A stretch of 52,706 nt of DNA, taken from NCBI GenBank assembly GCA_938028625.1, contig CALIZB010000089.1:1-52706 (forward strand), given 5' to 3'. Positions 26,891 through 36,632 of this stretch are shown piece by piece. Position 1 is the first letter of the stretch. Each line of letters begins with the position of its first letter. The position numbers and the translations under genes are program-made. The notes beneath the pieces are model-generated. The model was not told where the DNA came from, made no database searches, and saw only the letters and a program-made list of their open reading frames with translations. The stretch is from an uncultured Bacteroidia bacterium (GTDB lineage: Bacteria > Bacteroidota > Bacteroidia > JANWVE01).

Positions 26891-29800
26891 ATGTTATCGC
26901 GTATTCTGGGGGTTATTACCCTTACTCTAATGCTTATATTAGGAGCTTGCACTTCATCTAAAAATGCTGTAAAACTTCGTTCTTTTAGTGCAAATGAAAA
27001 AGAAATTAAAGACTTTCATCTTTATACCTTTGAATTTGACAAAGAAATTGTTCCTATTGATAGAATCGGACAATGGTCAGAAATAGAGTATGTTACTTTT
27101 ACTCCTAAAATAAAAGGTAAATTCAAGTGGATACAAAGAGATAAATTAGTATTTTCTCCCGAAGAACCTCTTGCACCTGCTACAAAATATCTTGTAAAAT
27201 TGACTTCCAAAATCACAGAAGGTACAGAACTCAAATTAAAAGGTAAAAAAGAAATGAGCTTTCATTCTCCGTATTTTGATGTACTCAATGTAGAGTTTTT
27301 TTGGAACAATCTCAAAAATACGGACTTTATGGTTGCGGCACAAACTAATATCCTTTTTTCGTATCCCATAGACCCTACTAAACTCAAAAACTTCTTAACG
27401 ATAAAACATGATGATAAAGTTTTAGAAAATTATCAAATTCTTACAGATAAACCTTCTCCAATTATTTCTATTGCACTTGGCGACATTCAACGAAAAGATA
27501 AAGACCAAGTTTTCAAAGTCTACCTCAAAAAAGGACTTCCTGCTGATATTCCTAATCTTGCTCTTAAACAAGAAAAATCTTTCAAAGAACGTTTAGCTTC
27601 CAAAGAAGAACTTCAAATTGAAAATGTGCTTGCAGGCATAGAAGGAGCGGATTCATGGATTGAAATTCATGCTAACCAAGCCATAGAGTCTACTAGCGCA
27701 CAAAATAATATCAACATCATTCCCAAAATAGATTACACGGTTTCTACTTCCGATAATGTTACTCGTTTACAAGGTAATTTTCAGCCTAATACAGAATACA
27801 CCATAGAAATTAAATCAGGATTGAAAGGCTTGTATGGTGGTAAATTAGATAAAACCAAAACAGAAAAAATTACTATTGCTAATCTTAAACCCAGTGTAGA
27901 GTTTGCCAATACCACCGGAAAATATCTCCTCCGAGATGGCTTAAAAAATATAGAACTCAAAGTGATTAACACGCCTGAAGTTGAAGTAGAAGTAACCGAA
28001 GTATACAAAAATAACGTATGGACATACCTACATAATCAGTACTATCGTAGATACGGACAAGGATACACCTATAATGAAGAAAATGAAAATTATGAACCTT
28101 ATTACTATAATGATGAATATTATTCAGAAAACTACACTCCCTATGTCGGTGATTATGGAAAGGTTATTTATACCGAAAAATACAATACCCAAGCACCTAA
28201 AAATAAAACCAATAATGTTACGATTAACCTTGAAAAAGCCTTAAATCAGCGTTTTGATGGTATTTATGTGCTTTCTGTACGCAACAGTAATGAAAGATGG
28301 ACAGACAAACGCAAAATTGTAATGTTTTCTAATCTTGGAATTATTGCCAAAAAAGGAAATAACCAAATGATGTGTTTTGTAAATTCTATGAAAGATAACA
28401 CCCCTGTTGCTAATACCAAAGTAAGCGTAATTGATAACCATAATCAAACTATATTGCAAGGTACTACAAACTCTGACGGTATAGTAACCTTTGAGAACTT
28501 CAAAGAAATAAATAAAGACCATATTCCACAGATGATACTTGCTGAAAATGGTAAAGACTTTAACTTTGTACACCTCAACGAAACTTTTGTAGAAACAGCC
28601 CGCTTTGACGTAGGGGGTAAAGAAATGTCCCATGATGAATATGACTGCTATTTGTATGCAGAACGCAACGTGTACAGACCTCGTGAAACTGCTTATTTTT
28701 CAGGGATTGTACGAGATAAAAAAATGAACGTTATCAAAGATATTCCTGTTATTTTACAAATTCTTACTCCACAGAACAAGACTTTTGCTACTTTACGCAG
28801 AACACTTAACGAACAGGGTAGTTTTGAAGTAGTTTTACCTATTCCAGATGACGCGCTTACAGGTGCATATACAGCTAAACTGCTAACAGAAAATGAAGAT
28901 ATATTAGCAAGCTACCGCTTTTTTGTAGAAGATTTTGTACCCGATAAACTCAAAGTAAATACCAAAATCAATAAAGAAACCGTAAAAACAGGTGATGAAA
29001 TGACCATAGAAGTACAAGCCCTTAACATGTTCGGTCCACCCGCATCAGGTAGAAATTATGAAATAGAAATCATGTATAATGCTAAAAAATTTGTTAGCAA
29101 AAACTATCCTGACTTTAATTTTTCTGCCAAAGTAGAAAAAATGAATATTCCCAGTAATTATTTCAAAAATGGGATATTAGATAATGACGGAAAAACTATT
29201 CTTACATACGTGTTGCCCAAAGCTTCACGCGTTCCTGCTATATTAGAAGGTAAAGCCACTACCACAGTTTTTGACGTTACAAATAGACCTGTTAGCCAAG
29301 TAAATCCGTTTATTTTTTATCCGCAAGATTATTTTATAGGTATTCAAAAATTAAATTATTATTACAGCACAGGACAACCTCTTAATATACAAGCTATTGC
29401 TGTTTCTCCCGAAGATAAAATTAAAACAGGCTTGAAAATAGAAGCTAAACTCATTCGGTATGAATGGCATAATATCTATCGTCAGACAGGTTCTTACTAT
29501 GATTACAAGTCTGAGAAAAAAGAAATACTTGTTAAAAAAGAAATTATTACCGTAGGAAATAGTCCTTTTGTATTTAACGCTATTCCTGACCGTTCAGGTG
29601 AATATGAAATCCGTTTAAGTGCCGAAGGCGATGAAGCTAATTATATCAGCAGTACTTTTTATGCGTATGACTGGGAAAGCACTACAAGTACTTCATTCAA
29701 AGTTAATAGAGAAGGAAACATAGATATTATTCCCGATAAAAAAACTTATCAAGCTAATGAAAATGCCAAAATTTTATTCAAAACTCCATTTGATGGCAAA

Positions 29801-32395
29801 ATTCTCGTTACCGTAGAACGCGAAAAAGTATTCAAACATTATTACTTGAATACTAAAAACAAAGCCGCAGAACTTTCTCTAACTTTGCAAAATGAATATC
29901 TACCTAATGTGTATATATCTGCTACTTTATTTACTACGGCAAATGCTATTAACCAAAGTAATTTTTATGTGGCACATGGTTATCAAAATCTTAACATAGA
30001 AAACTCAAAAAATAAGCTCAATGTACAGATTATTGCACCTAAAAAGGTACAGCCTAATAAAACACACGAAATTACTATACAAACCAATAGCACTCAGCCT
30101 GTATATGTAACGCTCTCTGCGGTAGATGAAGGTATTTGTCAGGTTAAGAAATTTGAAAGCCCTGACCCATACAAAGCCTTTTACAGCCGTAGAAAACTTG
30201 CTATTGAAAGTTTTGATATGTATAAACTTATGCTTAATGAGGTGAATAAAAAAGCGGCTACTCCTTTACCTTATCAAGCGGGATATGGCGGTGGAAATGA
30301 AGAGTTTGAAGAAAAAGGCAGATTTGATAAATCCCGTAAAAACCCGTTTGCAGTTAAAAGAATCAAACCTGTATCCGTGTGGAGTGGCATTGTTCGTACT
30401 AAAAACGGAGTAGCCAAAGTAAAAATACCTATTCCTAATTTTAATGGTGAAATTCGTTTGATGGCAGTAGCCTATTGTAATGAAAAAATGGGCGCCGCAC
30501 AAGAACGCATGCTCGTATCTGACGACTTGATTGCTACACCTTCCATTCCGCGTTTTTTAGCACCGCAAGATAGCATTCATCTGCCTATATCCATCTATAA
30601 TACCACAAATAACAGTATAAATGCTACTATCAACATTAAAACCGAAGGACCTGTTCAGATTATCAGTAATAGCACACAAAGCACTTCTCTCGCTCCCAAT
30701 CAGGAAACTGCCGTATCTTTCAAAGCCATAGCTACTCAAAATGTAGGACCTGCCAAAATTATTGTTACTACACAGTACAATGGCAAAACAGTTACAGATA
30801 TTACAGAAATCAGTGTAAGACCTGCAAGTCCGTTATATATACAAAGTGGTTCAGGAGAAATAAAAGCAGGAGTCTCACAAAATATTGCTATTCCAAACAA
30901 TTATATTCCCAATACACAACGTTCTACACTCATAATTAGTAAGTTTCCTGCGGCACAGTTTGCTCAACATGTTAAGTATTTAATTGGTTATCCGCATGGT
31001 TGTTTAGAACAAACTACCTCAAAATTGTTTGCTATGCTTTATGCAGAAGAAATAGCTCGTGCTGTTGCAAATGACGAACTCAAAAGTGAAAACGTGAGCT
31101 ATTATGTAAAACAAGGTATCCAAAAAATTGAAACTATGCAATTAGTAAATGGAGATTTTAGTTATTGGCAAGGGGGCAATGAAGGAAACTGGTGGGCATC
31201 GGTATATGCTACACATTGCTTATTAGAAGCCCAAAAAGCAGGTTATTCTGTGGATAAAAAAGTATTACAAAAGGCTTTATCTTATGTGGCTAAACGCTCT
31301 GCTGAAAATAATACCTATAACTACGTAACTTATACGTCCAATACCTCCGCAGGAGATTATTCAGGACGAACTGTTAAAAAAATTGCAAATAAAGAAATCA
31401 TATATGGGTTATATGTATTAGCATTAGCCAATCAAGCAGATTATGCAAGTATGAATTATTACAAAAATCACCCTGAATTACTAAGTAAAGATATGAAATA
31501 TCTACTTGCGGGGGCTTATGCACTCACTAATCAACGAAGCAGTATTCAATATCTTATTAGTGATAAATTTGAAACCCAAAAAACTGAAAAACAACTCTCT
31601 TATAACTTTGACTCTGATGTACGTGCAGATGCTATTATTTTATCTGTTTTAGCCGATATTAACCCCAATCATCCTGATATTCCTAAACTTATCCGTAGAT
31701 TTGCAGAAGATAAAAACAACTTGTATTGGAATACACAAGAACGCGCTTTTATCTGTTTGGGAATAGGAAAAATTGCAAAAATTCAAGCAAATACAAATAT
31801 TACAGCAACTATTAAAGACGGTTCTCAAACATATATTTTTACAGGTAAAGAGCTTTCTATTTCGCTTAAAACAAACACCGTAAAAATCACTACACAAGGT
31901 TCAGGTAGTTTATATTATTTTTGGAATACAGAAGGTATAAGCTATATCCCTCCAAGCGAAGTTGATGCAGGCTTACAAATCCGTAGAACATTCTATGACC
32001 GTACAGGCAAAGAAATTAAAACAAATACCTTTACACAAAATGATTTAATTATCTGTAAAGTTACTGTTTCTGCATTAGAAGGTAGACAAGTCCCTAATGT
32101 AGCTATATCTGAACTTTTACCCGCAGGTTTTGAGATAGAAAATACAAGGTTAAAAGATTTACCTAACTTAAAAATGGATTTAGGCAACGAACCTGATTAC
32201 ATGGATATTCGTGACGATAGATTACTTTTATACACAGACGCCACTAAAACCAAAACTTTCTTTTACATGGTCAGGGCAGTTACAATAGGTAATTTTATAC
32301 TTCCGCCGATAGGTGCAGAAGCTATGTACGCTCCTGAATATCATTCCTATAACGGAAGCAAAAGAATTAAAATAGTACAAAATATAAATTCATAA
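26891..32395 (+). CDS. Bacterial alpha-2-macroglobulin family lipoprotein with thioester motif
   Basis: 1834 residues. The lipobox LILGACTSS places the lipidated Cys at residue 20. Bacterial alpha-2-macroglobulins are envelope-anchored protease traps: cleavage in a bait region triggers covalent capture through a Cys-Gln thioester. That motif, GCLEQ, is intact at about residue 1370-1374 in YPHGCLEQTTSKLFAMLYAEE. Macroglobulin-like beta domains occupy the N-terminal two thirds, including ECYLYAERNVYRPRETAYFSGIVRD-like MG2 (starting DCYLYAERNVYRP). A Gly/Glu-rich exposed stretch near 1130-1160 could be bait-like. An alpha-helical thioester domain follows, then a C-terminal MG domain. The partner penicillin-binding protein 1C gene, often adjacent in Proteobacteria, is absent. 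A strong terminator follows. Confidence 0.9.
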   Translation: MLSRILGVITLTLMLILGACTSSKNAVKLRSFSANEKEIKDFHLYTFEFDKEIVPIDRIGQWSEIEYVTFTPKIKGKFKWIQRDKLVFSPEEPLAPATKYLVKLTSKITEGTELKLKGKKEMSFHSPYFDVLNVEFFWNNLKNTDFMVAAQTNILFSYPIDPTKLKNFLTIKHDDKVLENYQILTDKPSPIISIALGDIQRKDKDQVFKVYLKKGLPADIPNLALKQEKSFKERLASKEELQIENVLAGIEGADSWIEIHANQAIESTSAQNNINIIPKIDYTVSTSDNVTRLQGNFQPNTEYTIEIKSGLKGLYGGKLDKTKTEKITIANLKPSVEFANTTGKYLLRDGLKNIELKVINTPEVEVEVTEVYKNNVWTYLHNQYYRRYGQGYTYNEENENYEPYYYNDEYYSENYTPYVGDYGKVIYTEKYNTQAPKNKTNNVTINLEKALNQRFDGIYVLSVRNSNERWTDKRKIVMFSNLGIIAKKGNNQMMCFVNSMKDNTPVANTKVSVIDNHNQTILQGTTNSDGIVTFENFKEINKDHIPQMILAENGKDFNFVHLNETFVETARFDVGGKEMSHDEYDCYLYAERNVYRPRETAYFSGIVRDKKMNVIKDIPVILQILTPQNKTFATLRRTLNEQGSFEVVLPIPDDALTGAYTAKLLTENEDILASYRFFVEDFVPDKLKVNTKINKETVKTGDEMTIEVQALNMFGPPASGRNYEIEIMYNAKKFVSKNYPDFNFSAKVEKMNIPSNYFKNGILDNDGKTILTYVLPKASRVPAILEGKATTTVFDVTNRPVSQVNPFIFYPQDYFIGIQKLNYYYSTGQPLNIQAIAVSPEDKIKTGLKIEAKLIRYEWHNIYRQTGSYYDYKSEKKEILVKKEIITVGNSPFVFNAIPDRSGEYEIRLSAEGDEANYISSTFYAYDWESTTSTSFKVNREGNIDIIPDKKTYQANENAKILFKTPFDGKILVTVEREKVFKHYYLNTKNKAAELSLTLQNEYLPNVYISATLFTTANAINQSNFYVAHGYQNLNIENSKNKLNVQIIAPKKVQPNKTHEITIQTNSTQPVYVTLSAVDEGICQVKKFESPDPYKAFYSRRKLAIESFDMYKLMLNEVNKKAATPLPYQAGYGGGNEEFEEKGRFDKSRKNPFAVKRIKPVSVWSGIVRTKNGVAKVKIPIPNFNGEIRLMAVAYCNEKMGAAQERMLVSDDLIATPSIPRFLAPQDSIHLPISIYNTTNNSINATINIKTEGPVQIISNSTQSTSLAPNQETAVSFKAIATQNVGPAKIIVTTQYNGKTVTDITEISVRPASPLYIQSGSGEIKAGVSQNIAIPNNYIPNTQRSTLIISKFPAAQFAQHVKYLIGYPHGCLEQTTSKLFAMLYAEEIARAVANDELKSENVSYYVKQGIQKIETMQLVNGDFSYWQGGNEGNWWASVYATHCLLEAQKAGYSVDKKVLQKALSYVAKRSAENNTYNYVTYTSNTSAGDYSGRTVKKIANKEIIYGLYVLALANQADYASMNYYKNHPELLSKDMKYLLAGAYALTNQRSSIQYLISDKFETQKTEKQLSYNFDSDVRADAIILSVLADINPNHPDIPKLIRRFAEDKNNLYWNTQERAFICLGIGKIAKIQANTNITATIKDGSQTYIFTGKELSISLKTNTVKITTQGSGSLYYFWNTEGISYIPPSEVDAGLQIRRTFYDRTGKEIKTNTFTQNDLIICKVTVSALEGRQVPNVAISELLPAGFEIENTRLKDLPNLKMDLGNEPDYMDIRDDRLLLYTDATKTKTFFYMVRAVTIGNFILPPIGAEAMYAPEYHSYNGSKRIKIVQNINS

Positions 32396-32405
32396 AACAA
32401 CATAT

Positions 32406-32430
32406 AAAGCGGGAAGAACCCGCTTTTTTC
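32406..32430 (+). terminator. Rho-independent terminator of the alpha-2-macroglobulin gene
   Basis: A GCGGG/CCCGC stem extended by A-T pairs, with a 5-nt loop, is followed by six T, 10 nt after the stop codon. Confidence 0.85.
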
Positions 32431-32524
32431 ATATTTGTTAGAAGATGAGAACTTTACAAAAAATATTATTTGTATATCATTGAATAATTTTCTAGTATTG
32501 CTGTACATTAAAAATCTAAAAACT

Positions 32525-33109
32525 ATGAAGGAAAAACCTTATCAAGGCTATACGCTGGCTACCAAAGGACAACGTTTTTTAGTAGCTATCATCAACGGTA
32601 TATTGTTAGGTATAGTTACTAACATCATTACTCAAGTATTAGGCACTTCTATAAATCCTTTAGATACTTTTGATTTCAATAAGTTGAATGATATACAAGA
32701 AATTGCACGCGACCCTACTAATATCCTAATCAATGCGGCTATTGCCATAGTACTGCATGCCTTGTATGGATATCTGTGTTACCCTAATTTCAAAGGAACA
32801 CTTGGGCATAAAGCCTTAAACATAAAAGTTATCAATGCAGATAGAACAACATTAGATGCTAAACAAGGTGCTATACGTGAGTTACTCAAAATCGGACCGA
32901 GTGTTTTAACAAACATAGCACTCATAATAAGTGCAGGTTTGCAAGGTTTAATAGCCTTAGGGGCACTTATTTATTCTATATGGTTACTATGGGACGAGGA
33001 TTATCAAAATTTATATGATAAAATAGCTAAAACTTACGTAGTAGTAGATAAAGAACCCATTATTACACAAGAGAATACCGAACAAAACTTTACCTCAGAC
33101 ACTATTTAG
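32525..33109 (+). CDS. RDD family membrane protein
   Basis: 194 residues from the ATG at 32525 (MKEKPYQGYTLATKGQRF). The upstream part of the longer frame lies between the previous terminator and this ATG and looks non-coding. The RDD domain appears as ATKGQRFLVAIINGILLGIV, then a second helix near IAIVLHALYGYLCYPNFKGTLGHKALNIKVIN, and a third near GLIALGALIYSIWLLWDEDYQNLYDKIAKTYVV. The expected Arg and the two Asp positions are recognisable (the LWDEDYQNLYDK part is typical). The role of RDD proteins is unsettled; some affect ion or osmotic homeostasis. A charged tail ends the protein. Monocistronic by spacing. Confidence 0.8.
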   Translation: MKEKPYQGYTLATKGQRFLVAIINGILLGIVTNIITQVLGTSINPLDTFDFNKLNDIQEIARDPTNILINAAIAIVLHALYGYLCYPNFKGTLGHKALNIKVINADRTTLDAKQGAIRELLKIGPSVLTNIALIISAGLQGLIALGALIYSIWLLWDEDYQNLYDKIAKTYVVVDKEPIITQENTEQNFTSDTI

Positions 33110-33165
33110 TAATCATCATAGGTAGAAATTATACCAAACAGACACTTTTAATATCCGTTTTTGTT

Positions 33166-33173
33166 TACTTTTG
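33166..33173 (+). promoter_or_regulatory. -7 promoter element (TACTTTTG) of the first MBL-fold gene
   Basis: Perfect TAnnTTTG, 6 nt before the ATG at 33180. It overlaps an alternative TTG start, which argues against that start. Confidence 0.6.
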
Positions 33174-33179
33174 CGAGCT

Positions 33180-33950
33180 ATGTTTTTTGCTTTATCCGAA
33201 GGAATATACACAGTAGGTTTAGATAAAAAATTTGTTCCCTTTGACAAAGAAAAAGACCGAATAGAAGACAGAAAAGGAACGTTACTGGTACATATTCAGC
33301 CTTTTGCAGTGTACGCACATCATGAATGGGTACTTATAGACGCTGGATTAGGATTTCATAAACAAAATGAATATCATATCCATAAGAATTTACAAAATAA
33401 AGGACTTTCTTATAGAGATATAAAAAAAGTACTGTTAAGCCATCTGCATTTTGACCATGCAAACGGCGCGGTATCTGATATAGGAGAAACCCTCTTTCCG
33501 AATGCAGAGTACTTTGTGCAAGCAGGAGAGTATTTTCATGCCGTATGTCAGATGAGTAAATCTTATAGAAAAGAAAATTTAGAGCATTTGTATAAAACAG
33601 GACAGCTACATTTACTTTCAGAAACTCACGGGAGTATATCGCCTTACATACATTATGAAGTATCAGGCGGACATACTCAGCATCATCAAGTATTTTGGGT
33701 TGAGAGTACAGAAAACGTATATTTTTATGGGGGAGATGTTTTACCCAGCGGAGGACAGATAAACCGTAAATTTATTGCTAAGTATGATTATGACGGTAAA
33801 AAATCTATGCAGGATAGAATAAAATATGCACAGCAAATTGCCTCCGAAGGTTTGACTGCATTGTTTTACCATTCAGACAGTTTACAAGGTGCTAAACTTC
33901 ATAAATTTCACGATTATTTTGAGATAGAAGCAATGCCTGACCATGGCTAA
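33180..33950 (+). CDS. MBL fold metallohydrolase
   Basis: 256 residues from the ATG at 33180; the TTG three codons earlier overlaps the -7 element. The metal-binding motif is LLSHLHFDHANGA (HxHxDH) near residue 93. A later His lies in YEVSGGHTQHHQVFWV, an Asp in YFYGGDVLPSGGQ, and the final His near LTALFYHSD. All main ligands of the metallo-beta-lactamase fold are present. The early segment MFFALSEGIYTVGLDKKFVPFD and overall layout match the quorum-quenching lactonase / alkyl-sulfatase-unrelated general MBL group. The substrate is unknown. It is flanked by intergenic DNA on both sides; the 242-nt stretch after it (33951-34192) holds only A/T-rich sequence with copies of ACGTATTT and the next promoter. 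Confidence 0.85.
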   Translation: MFFALSEGIYTVGLDKKFVPFDKEKDRIEDRKGTLLVHIQPFAVYAHHEWVLIDAGLGFHKQNEYHIHKNLQNKGLSYRDIKKVLLSHLHFDHANGAVSDIGETLFPNAEYFVQAGEYFHAVCQMSKSYRKENLEHLYKTGQLHLLSETHGSISPYIHYEVSGGHTQHHQVFWVESTENVYFYGGDVLPSGGQINRKFIAKYDYDGKKSMQDRIKYAQQIASEGLTALFYHSDSLQGAKLHKFHDYFEIEAMPDHG

Positions 33951-34148
33951 ATATGTTGAAAGAATAATGTAAAAATTGATATAAAAAAGAATAGAGTTAT
34001 CATAGCATAGATAGAAAAGTATGTCTAAACAACTGTTGCCAAAAATAAAAATACGTATTTACTTGAACATAACACGTATTTCTTAACTGTTATCAACACA
34101 ATAAAAGATAATTATTTTTTTTTTCTTGACTGGTTTTATTTTTTTTTT

Positions 34149-34156
34149 TATCTTTG
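34149..34156 (+). promoter_or_regulatory. -7 promoter element (TATCTTTG) of the small secreted protein / CUB cargo operon
   Basis: Perfect TAnnTTTG after a long T tract, 36 nt before the ATG at 34193. Confidence 0.5.
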
Positions 34157-34192
34157 TACAGCTTTTATAGATATAACTAAAAATAAAATCTT

Positions 34193-34555
34193 ATGAAACA
34201 GTTATTCATTGTTATTCTTGTTCTTGTCGTATTGTCATGTAAGTCAATCTATGGTCAGGAAGCTATAAAAATTGACCCAAGGGTGTATTCACATTACACA
34301 CCAGACCAAATTGAAGAGCTTAAAGCTAATCCTAAAAAGCTCAAGTGTGTAAATTTTCTCTATTCACAATCTTTTATTGTTAATAATAGAGAATGTTCAG
34401 GGTGTACGCCTATCAATCCTGAAACTTTTGATGTAGCAACTGTAGAAAATTACAGAAAACAAAGTCAGCGTGTAACCATAGGTGTAAGTCGTGAAGGACA
34501 TACTGTTACTTTACTATCTCGTGATGAACTTCAAGCCATATATAATACATTCTAA
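34193..34555 (+). CDS. Small secreted protein of unknown function, paired with a T9SS cargo
   Basis: 120 residues. The N terminus (MKQLFIVILVLVVLSCKSIYGQEA) could be cleaved after YGQ or lipidated at the Cys in VLSCKS; the sequence alone does not decide. The mature part has YSHYTPDQIEELKANPKKLKCVNFLYSQSFIVNN, then a CSGC pair (RECSGCTPINPETFDVATVENYRK), and ends LLSRDELQAIYNTF. I have the impression of a conserved Bacteroidota family of unknown role but cannot name it. Three cysteines after the signal region suggest a disulfide. It shares a promoter with the downstream CUB/T9SS gene, 22 nt away. Confidence 0.65.
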   Translation: MKQLFIVILVLVVLSCKSIYGQEAIKIDPRVYSHYTPDQIEELKANPKKLKCVNFLYSQSFIVNNRECSGCTPINPETFDVATVENYRKQSQRVTIGVSREGHTVTLLSRDELQAIYNTF

Positions 34556-34560
34556 TATAA

Positions 34561-34570
34561 TAAACGGAGG
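34561..34570 (+). promoter_or_regulatory. Shine-Dalgarno-like GGAGG before the CUB/T9SS gene
   Basis: CGGAGG ends 7 nt before the ATG at 34578. Such sites are rare in this window. It supports the internal start over the upstream ATG at 34491. Confidence 0.5.
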
Positions 34571-34577
34571 ACAGATT

Positions 34578-36056
34578 ATGAAAAAACTTATACTATCTTG
34601 CTTAATCTTGTTTTTAACTGGTATATGTACCAATGCACAAACCTATATTATGACGAATGGTACAGTAAGTACATGTTCAGGCCTTTTCTATGACTCTGGG
34701 GGCGCATCAGGCAACTATGCAAATAATGAGAATTTTACTTATACCATCTGTGCTACAGGCGGACAATGTGTAAGAGTAAGTTTTACTTCTTTTAACATAG
34801 AGAGCGGGTATGATTATTTATACATCTATAATGGTCCCAGTACTGCGTCTCCATTGATAGGCACTTATACAGGCACAACTAGTCCAGGCGTAATAACCTC
34901 TACAACAGGCTGTCTGACTTTTAGGTTCACATCTGATTATATCATTACGGCACCCGGTTGGACAGCAACTATAACTTGTGTTCCTTGTGGTAGTGGTCCT
35001 GTTACTGCAAGCAACTGCACAGATGCTGTGACTGTCTGTACTAATCTTACCTTTGCAGTAGACCCCAATGGTTTTGGTACTATAAATGAAATATGTCCCG
35101 CGGGTACTTGCGCTGCAAATCCAAACACAAATCCTGCAAGTAGCAATTATGGCTGTTTATTAGCAGGAGAACTAAATAGCACTTGGTTGCTCGTTACGAT
35201 TACAGCCCCTGGAACTTTAGAATTTAGCTTTGGGGATAACACTACACCATATCCTCAGTCTGGCTGCTATGATTGGTCTATGTGGCCGTACTCCGCTACT
35301 GCTTGCTCGCAGATACTGGCAGGTACGCTTGCACCTATACGATGTAATTGGAATTCACCTTGTAATGGCGGAACAGGTATAGCTGCACCTGCCAATATTC
35401 CTCCCGGCGGCTGGGCTACTAACTTTGAACCCCCCCTCACTGTAACCACAGGACAACAGTTTGTTATCTGTTTCTCTAATTATAGTGGTCTGACAACTAA
35501 CGTACCTTTGCGTTTCTTTGGTACAGCAGGTATAGCTTGTACTCTACCCATAGAGTTTCTCAATGCTTCGGCTATTCAGAAAGGAAAAGAAGGTAGAATT
35601 TTATGGAAAGCACCGAATAACACACAATACACTAAAACCTATCTTATAGAAAAACAAGTCAGTAACAATACATGGGAAGTGATTTCTAATGTTGCTTTTG
35701 TTAGTGGTCAAACTAGTTATGAAGCTACTGATAAAAAGCTTCATGTAGGTAACAATGTATATAGAATTACCCAAATTCATAAAGATGGCGGATATGGCTA
35801 CGCTGAAACCATAGAGCTAAACGTCAGTGAACTTCCCGCTTTTACTTTCTATCCTAATCCTGTGGTAAATATACTAAATTTACAACTCAACACTACTCAA
35901 ACTTATCGTGTAGCTATACTTAATACTGCGGGACAACTCATCTATAATAACACGGTGAATAATCTTAATGAGTTGCAGGTTGATATGAGTAAATTCTCAG
36001 CAGGTAACTATTGGTTGCGTGTCAATGAGGAGATAGTACCTTTTGTAAAACAATAA
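34578..36056 (+). CDS. Secreted CUB-domain protein with T9SS type A sorting domain
   Basis: 492 residues from the ATG at 34578. This start gives a clean signal peptide (MKKLILSCLILFLTGICTNAQ) and has GGAGG in front; the longer frame overlaps the previous gene. Residues about 22-135 form a CUB domain (CSGLFYDSGGASGNYANNENFTYTIC, VSFTSFNIESGYDYLYIYNG, GCLTFRFTSD). Residues about 140-320 are a beta-rich domain with paired cysteines (NCTDAVTVCTN, GCYDWSMWPY), of the kind that recurs in Bacteroidota surface proteins. The C terminus has a type A sorting domain (FTFYPNPVVNILNLQL, GQLIYNNTV, FSAGNYWLRV). It should be secreted through the type IX system. No protease or glycosidase motif is seen. A strong terminator follows. 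Confidence 0.85.
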   Translation: MKKLILSCLILFLTGICTNAQTYIMTNGTVSTCSGLFYDSGGASGNYANNENFTYTICATGGQCVRVSFTSFNIESGYDYLYIYNGPSTASPLIGTYTGTTSPGVITSTTGCLTFRFTSDYIITAPGWTATITCVPCGSGPVTASNCTDAVTVCTNLTFAVDPNGFGTINEICPAGTCAANPNTNPASSNYGCLLAGELNSTWLLVTITAPGTLEFSFGDNTTPYPQSGCYDWSMWPYSATACSQILAGTLAPIRCNWNSPCNGGTGIAAPANIPPGGWATNFEPPLTVTTGQQFVICFSNYSGLTTNVPLRFFGTAGIACTLPIEFLNASAIQKGKEGRILWKAPNNTQYTKTYLIEKQVSNNTWEVISNVAFVSGQTSYEATDKKLHVGNNVYRITQIHKDGGYGYAETIELNVSELPAFTFYPNPVVNILNLQLNTTQTYRVAILNTAGQLIYNNTVNNLNELQVDMSKFSAGNYWLRVNEEIVPFVKQ

Positions 36057-36080
36057 AGTAAAGTTTTTTTCTTAAAAAGA

Positions 36081-36115
36081 AAAAGCCGTTTTGCATTAGC
36101 TTAACGGCTTTTTTG
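36081..36115 (+). terminator. Rho-independent terminator after the CUB/T9SS gene
   Basis: A perfect 10-bp stem (36081-36090 with 36103-36112) and 12-nt loop end in a T run. Confidence 0.85.
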
Positions 36116-36134
36116 ATATAAAACAAAAATAAAT

Positions 36135-36171
36135 AAAGAGGTCATTTATTTATGCAAATAACCTCTTTTTT
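36135..36171. terminator. Second hairpin terminator, probably bidirectional
   Basis: An 8-bp stem AAAGAGGT/ACCTCTTT (36135-36142 with 36161-36168) has T-rich flanks on both strands. It also serves the convergent rplT gene ending at 36201. Confidence 0.75.
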
Positions 36172-36200
36172 GGAAATAATGCAGCCCTGTATATTTTATT

Positions 36201-36545
36201 TTAAGATACAGCTTTTACAATTTGGGCAAAAGCCTCTGCATGATGGACAGCAAGATAAGCTAATGCTTTGCGGTTGATAACAATATTTTTGGCATGCAAT
36301 TTACCCATAAATACAGAGTAAGACATTCCGTGCATTCTCACAGCCGCATTGATTCGCTGAATCCAAAGGGCGCGAAAATCACGTTTTTTGAGTTTTCTGC
36401 CTTTGTATGAATGTTGCATGGCTTTTTCTACCGTATTTTTAGCTACGGTGTACACTTTGCTTCTAGCGCCCCAGTAACCGCGGGCGGCCTTCATGATTTT
36501 TTTTCTTCTCGCTTTTGATGCTACTGAATTTACTGAACGTGGCAT
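36201..36545 (-). CDS. rplT: 50S ribosomal protein L20
   Basis: 114 residues, the standard length. Conserved blocks are [44 protein letters not shown] and [27 protein letters not shown]20 is an early assembly protein that binds 23S rRNA. The order infC-rpmI-rplT is universal in bacteria. An 87-nt gap separates it from rpmI and holds a separate TAATTTTG promoter element followed by GCAGTCCA, a block also found before infC. I see no obvious L20-binding leader structure. Confidence 0.97.
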   Translation of the reverse strand: MPRSVNSVASKARRKKIMKAARGYWGARSKVYTVAKNTVEKAMQHSYKGRKLKKRDFRALWIQRINAAVRMHGMSYSVFMGKLHAKNIVINRKALAYLAVHHAEAFAQIVKAVS

Positions 36546-36607
36546 AACTTATACTATTAAAGTTGAGTAACAAGTGGCTTGCGCACTTTGAACTTGTCGC
36601 TCAAAAA

Positions 36608-36622
36608 TGGACTGCAAAATTA
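36608..36622 (-). promoter_or_regulatory. Internal promoter of rplT: TAATTTTG followed by GCAGTCCA
   Basis: The perfect -7 element is at 36615-36622. The transcript would begin within the GCAGTCCA block, which is shared with the infC upstream region. Confidence 0.6.
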
Positions 36623-36632
36623 GATAAAAAAT

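Noticed and set aside
34021-34092. Short ORF MSKQLLPKIK... in the 33951-34192 gap
   Set aside because: About 20 codons, no promoter spacing or SD. The repeated ACGTATTT there is more likely regulatory or chance.
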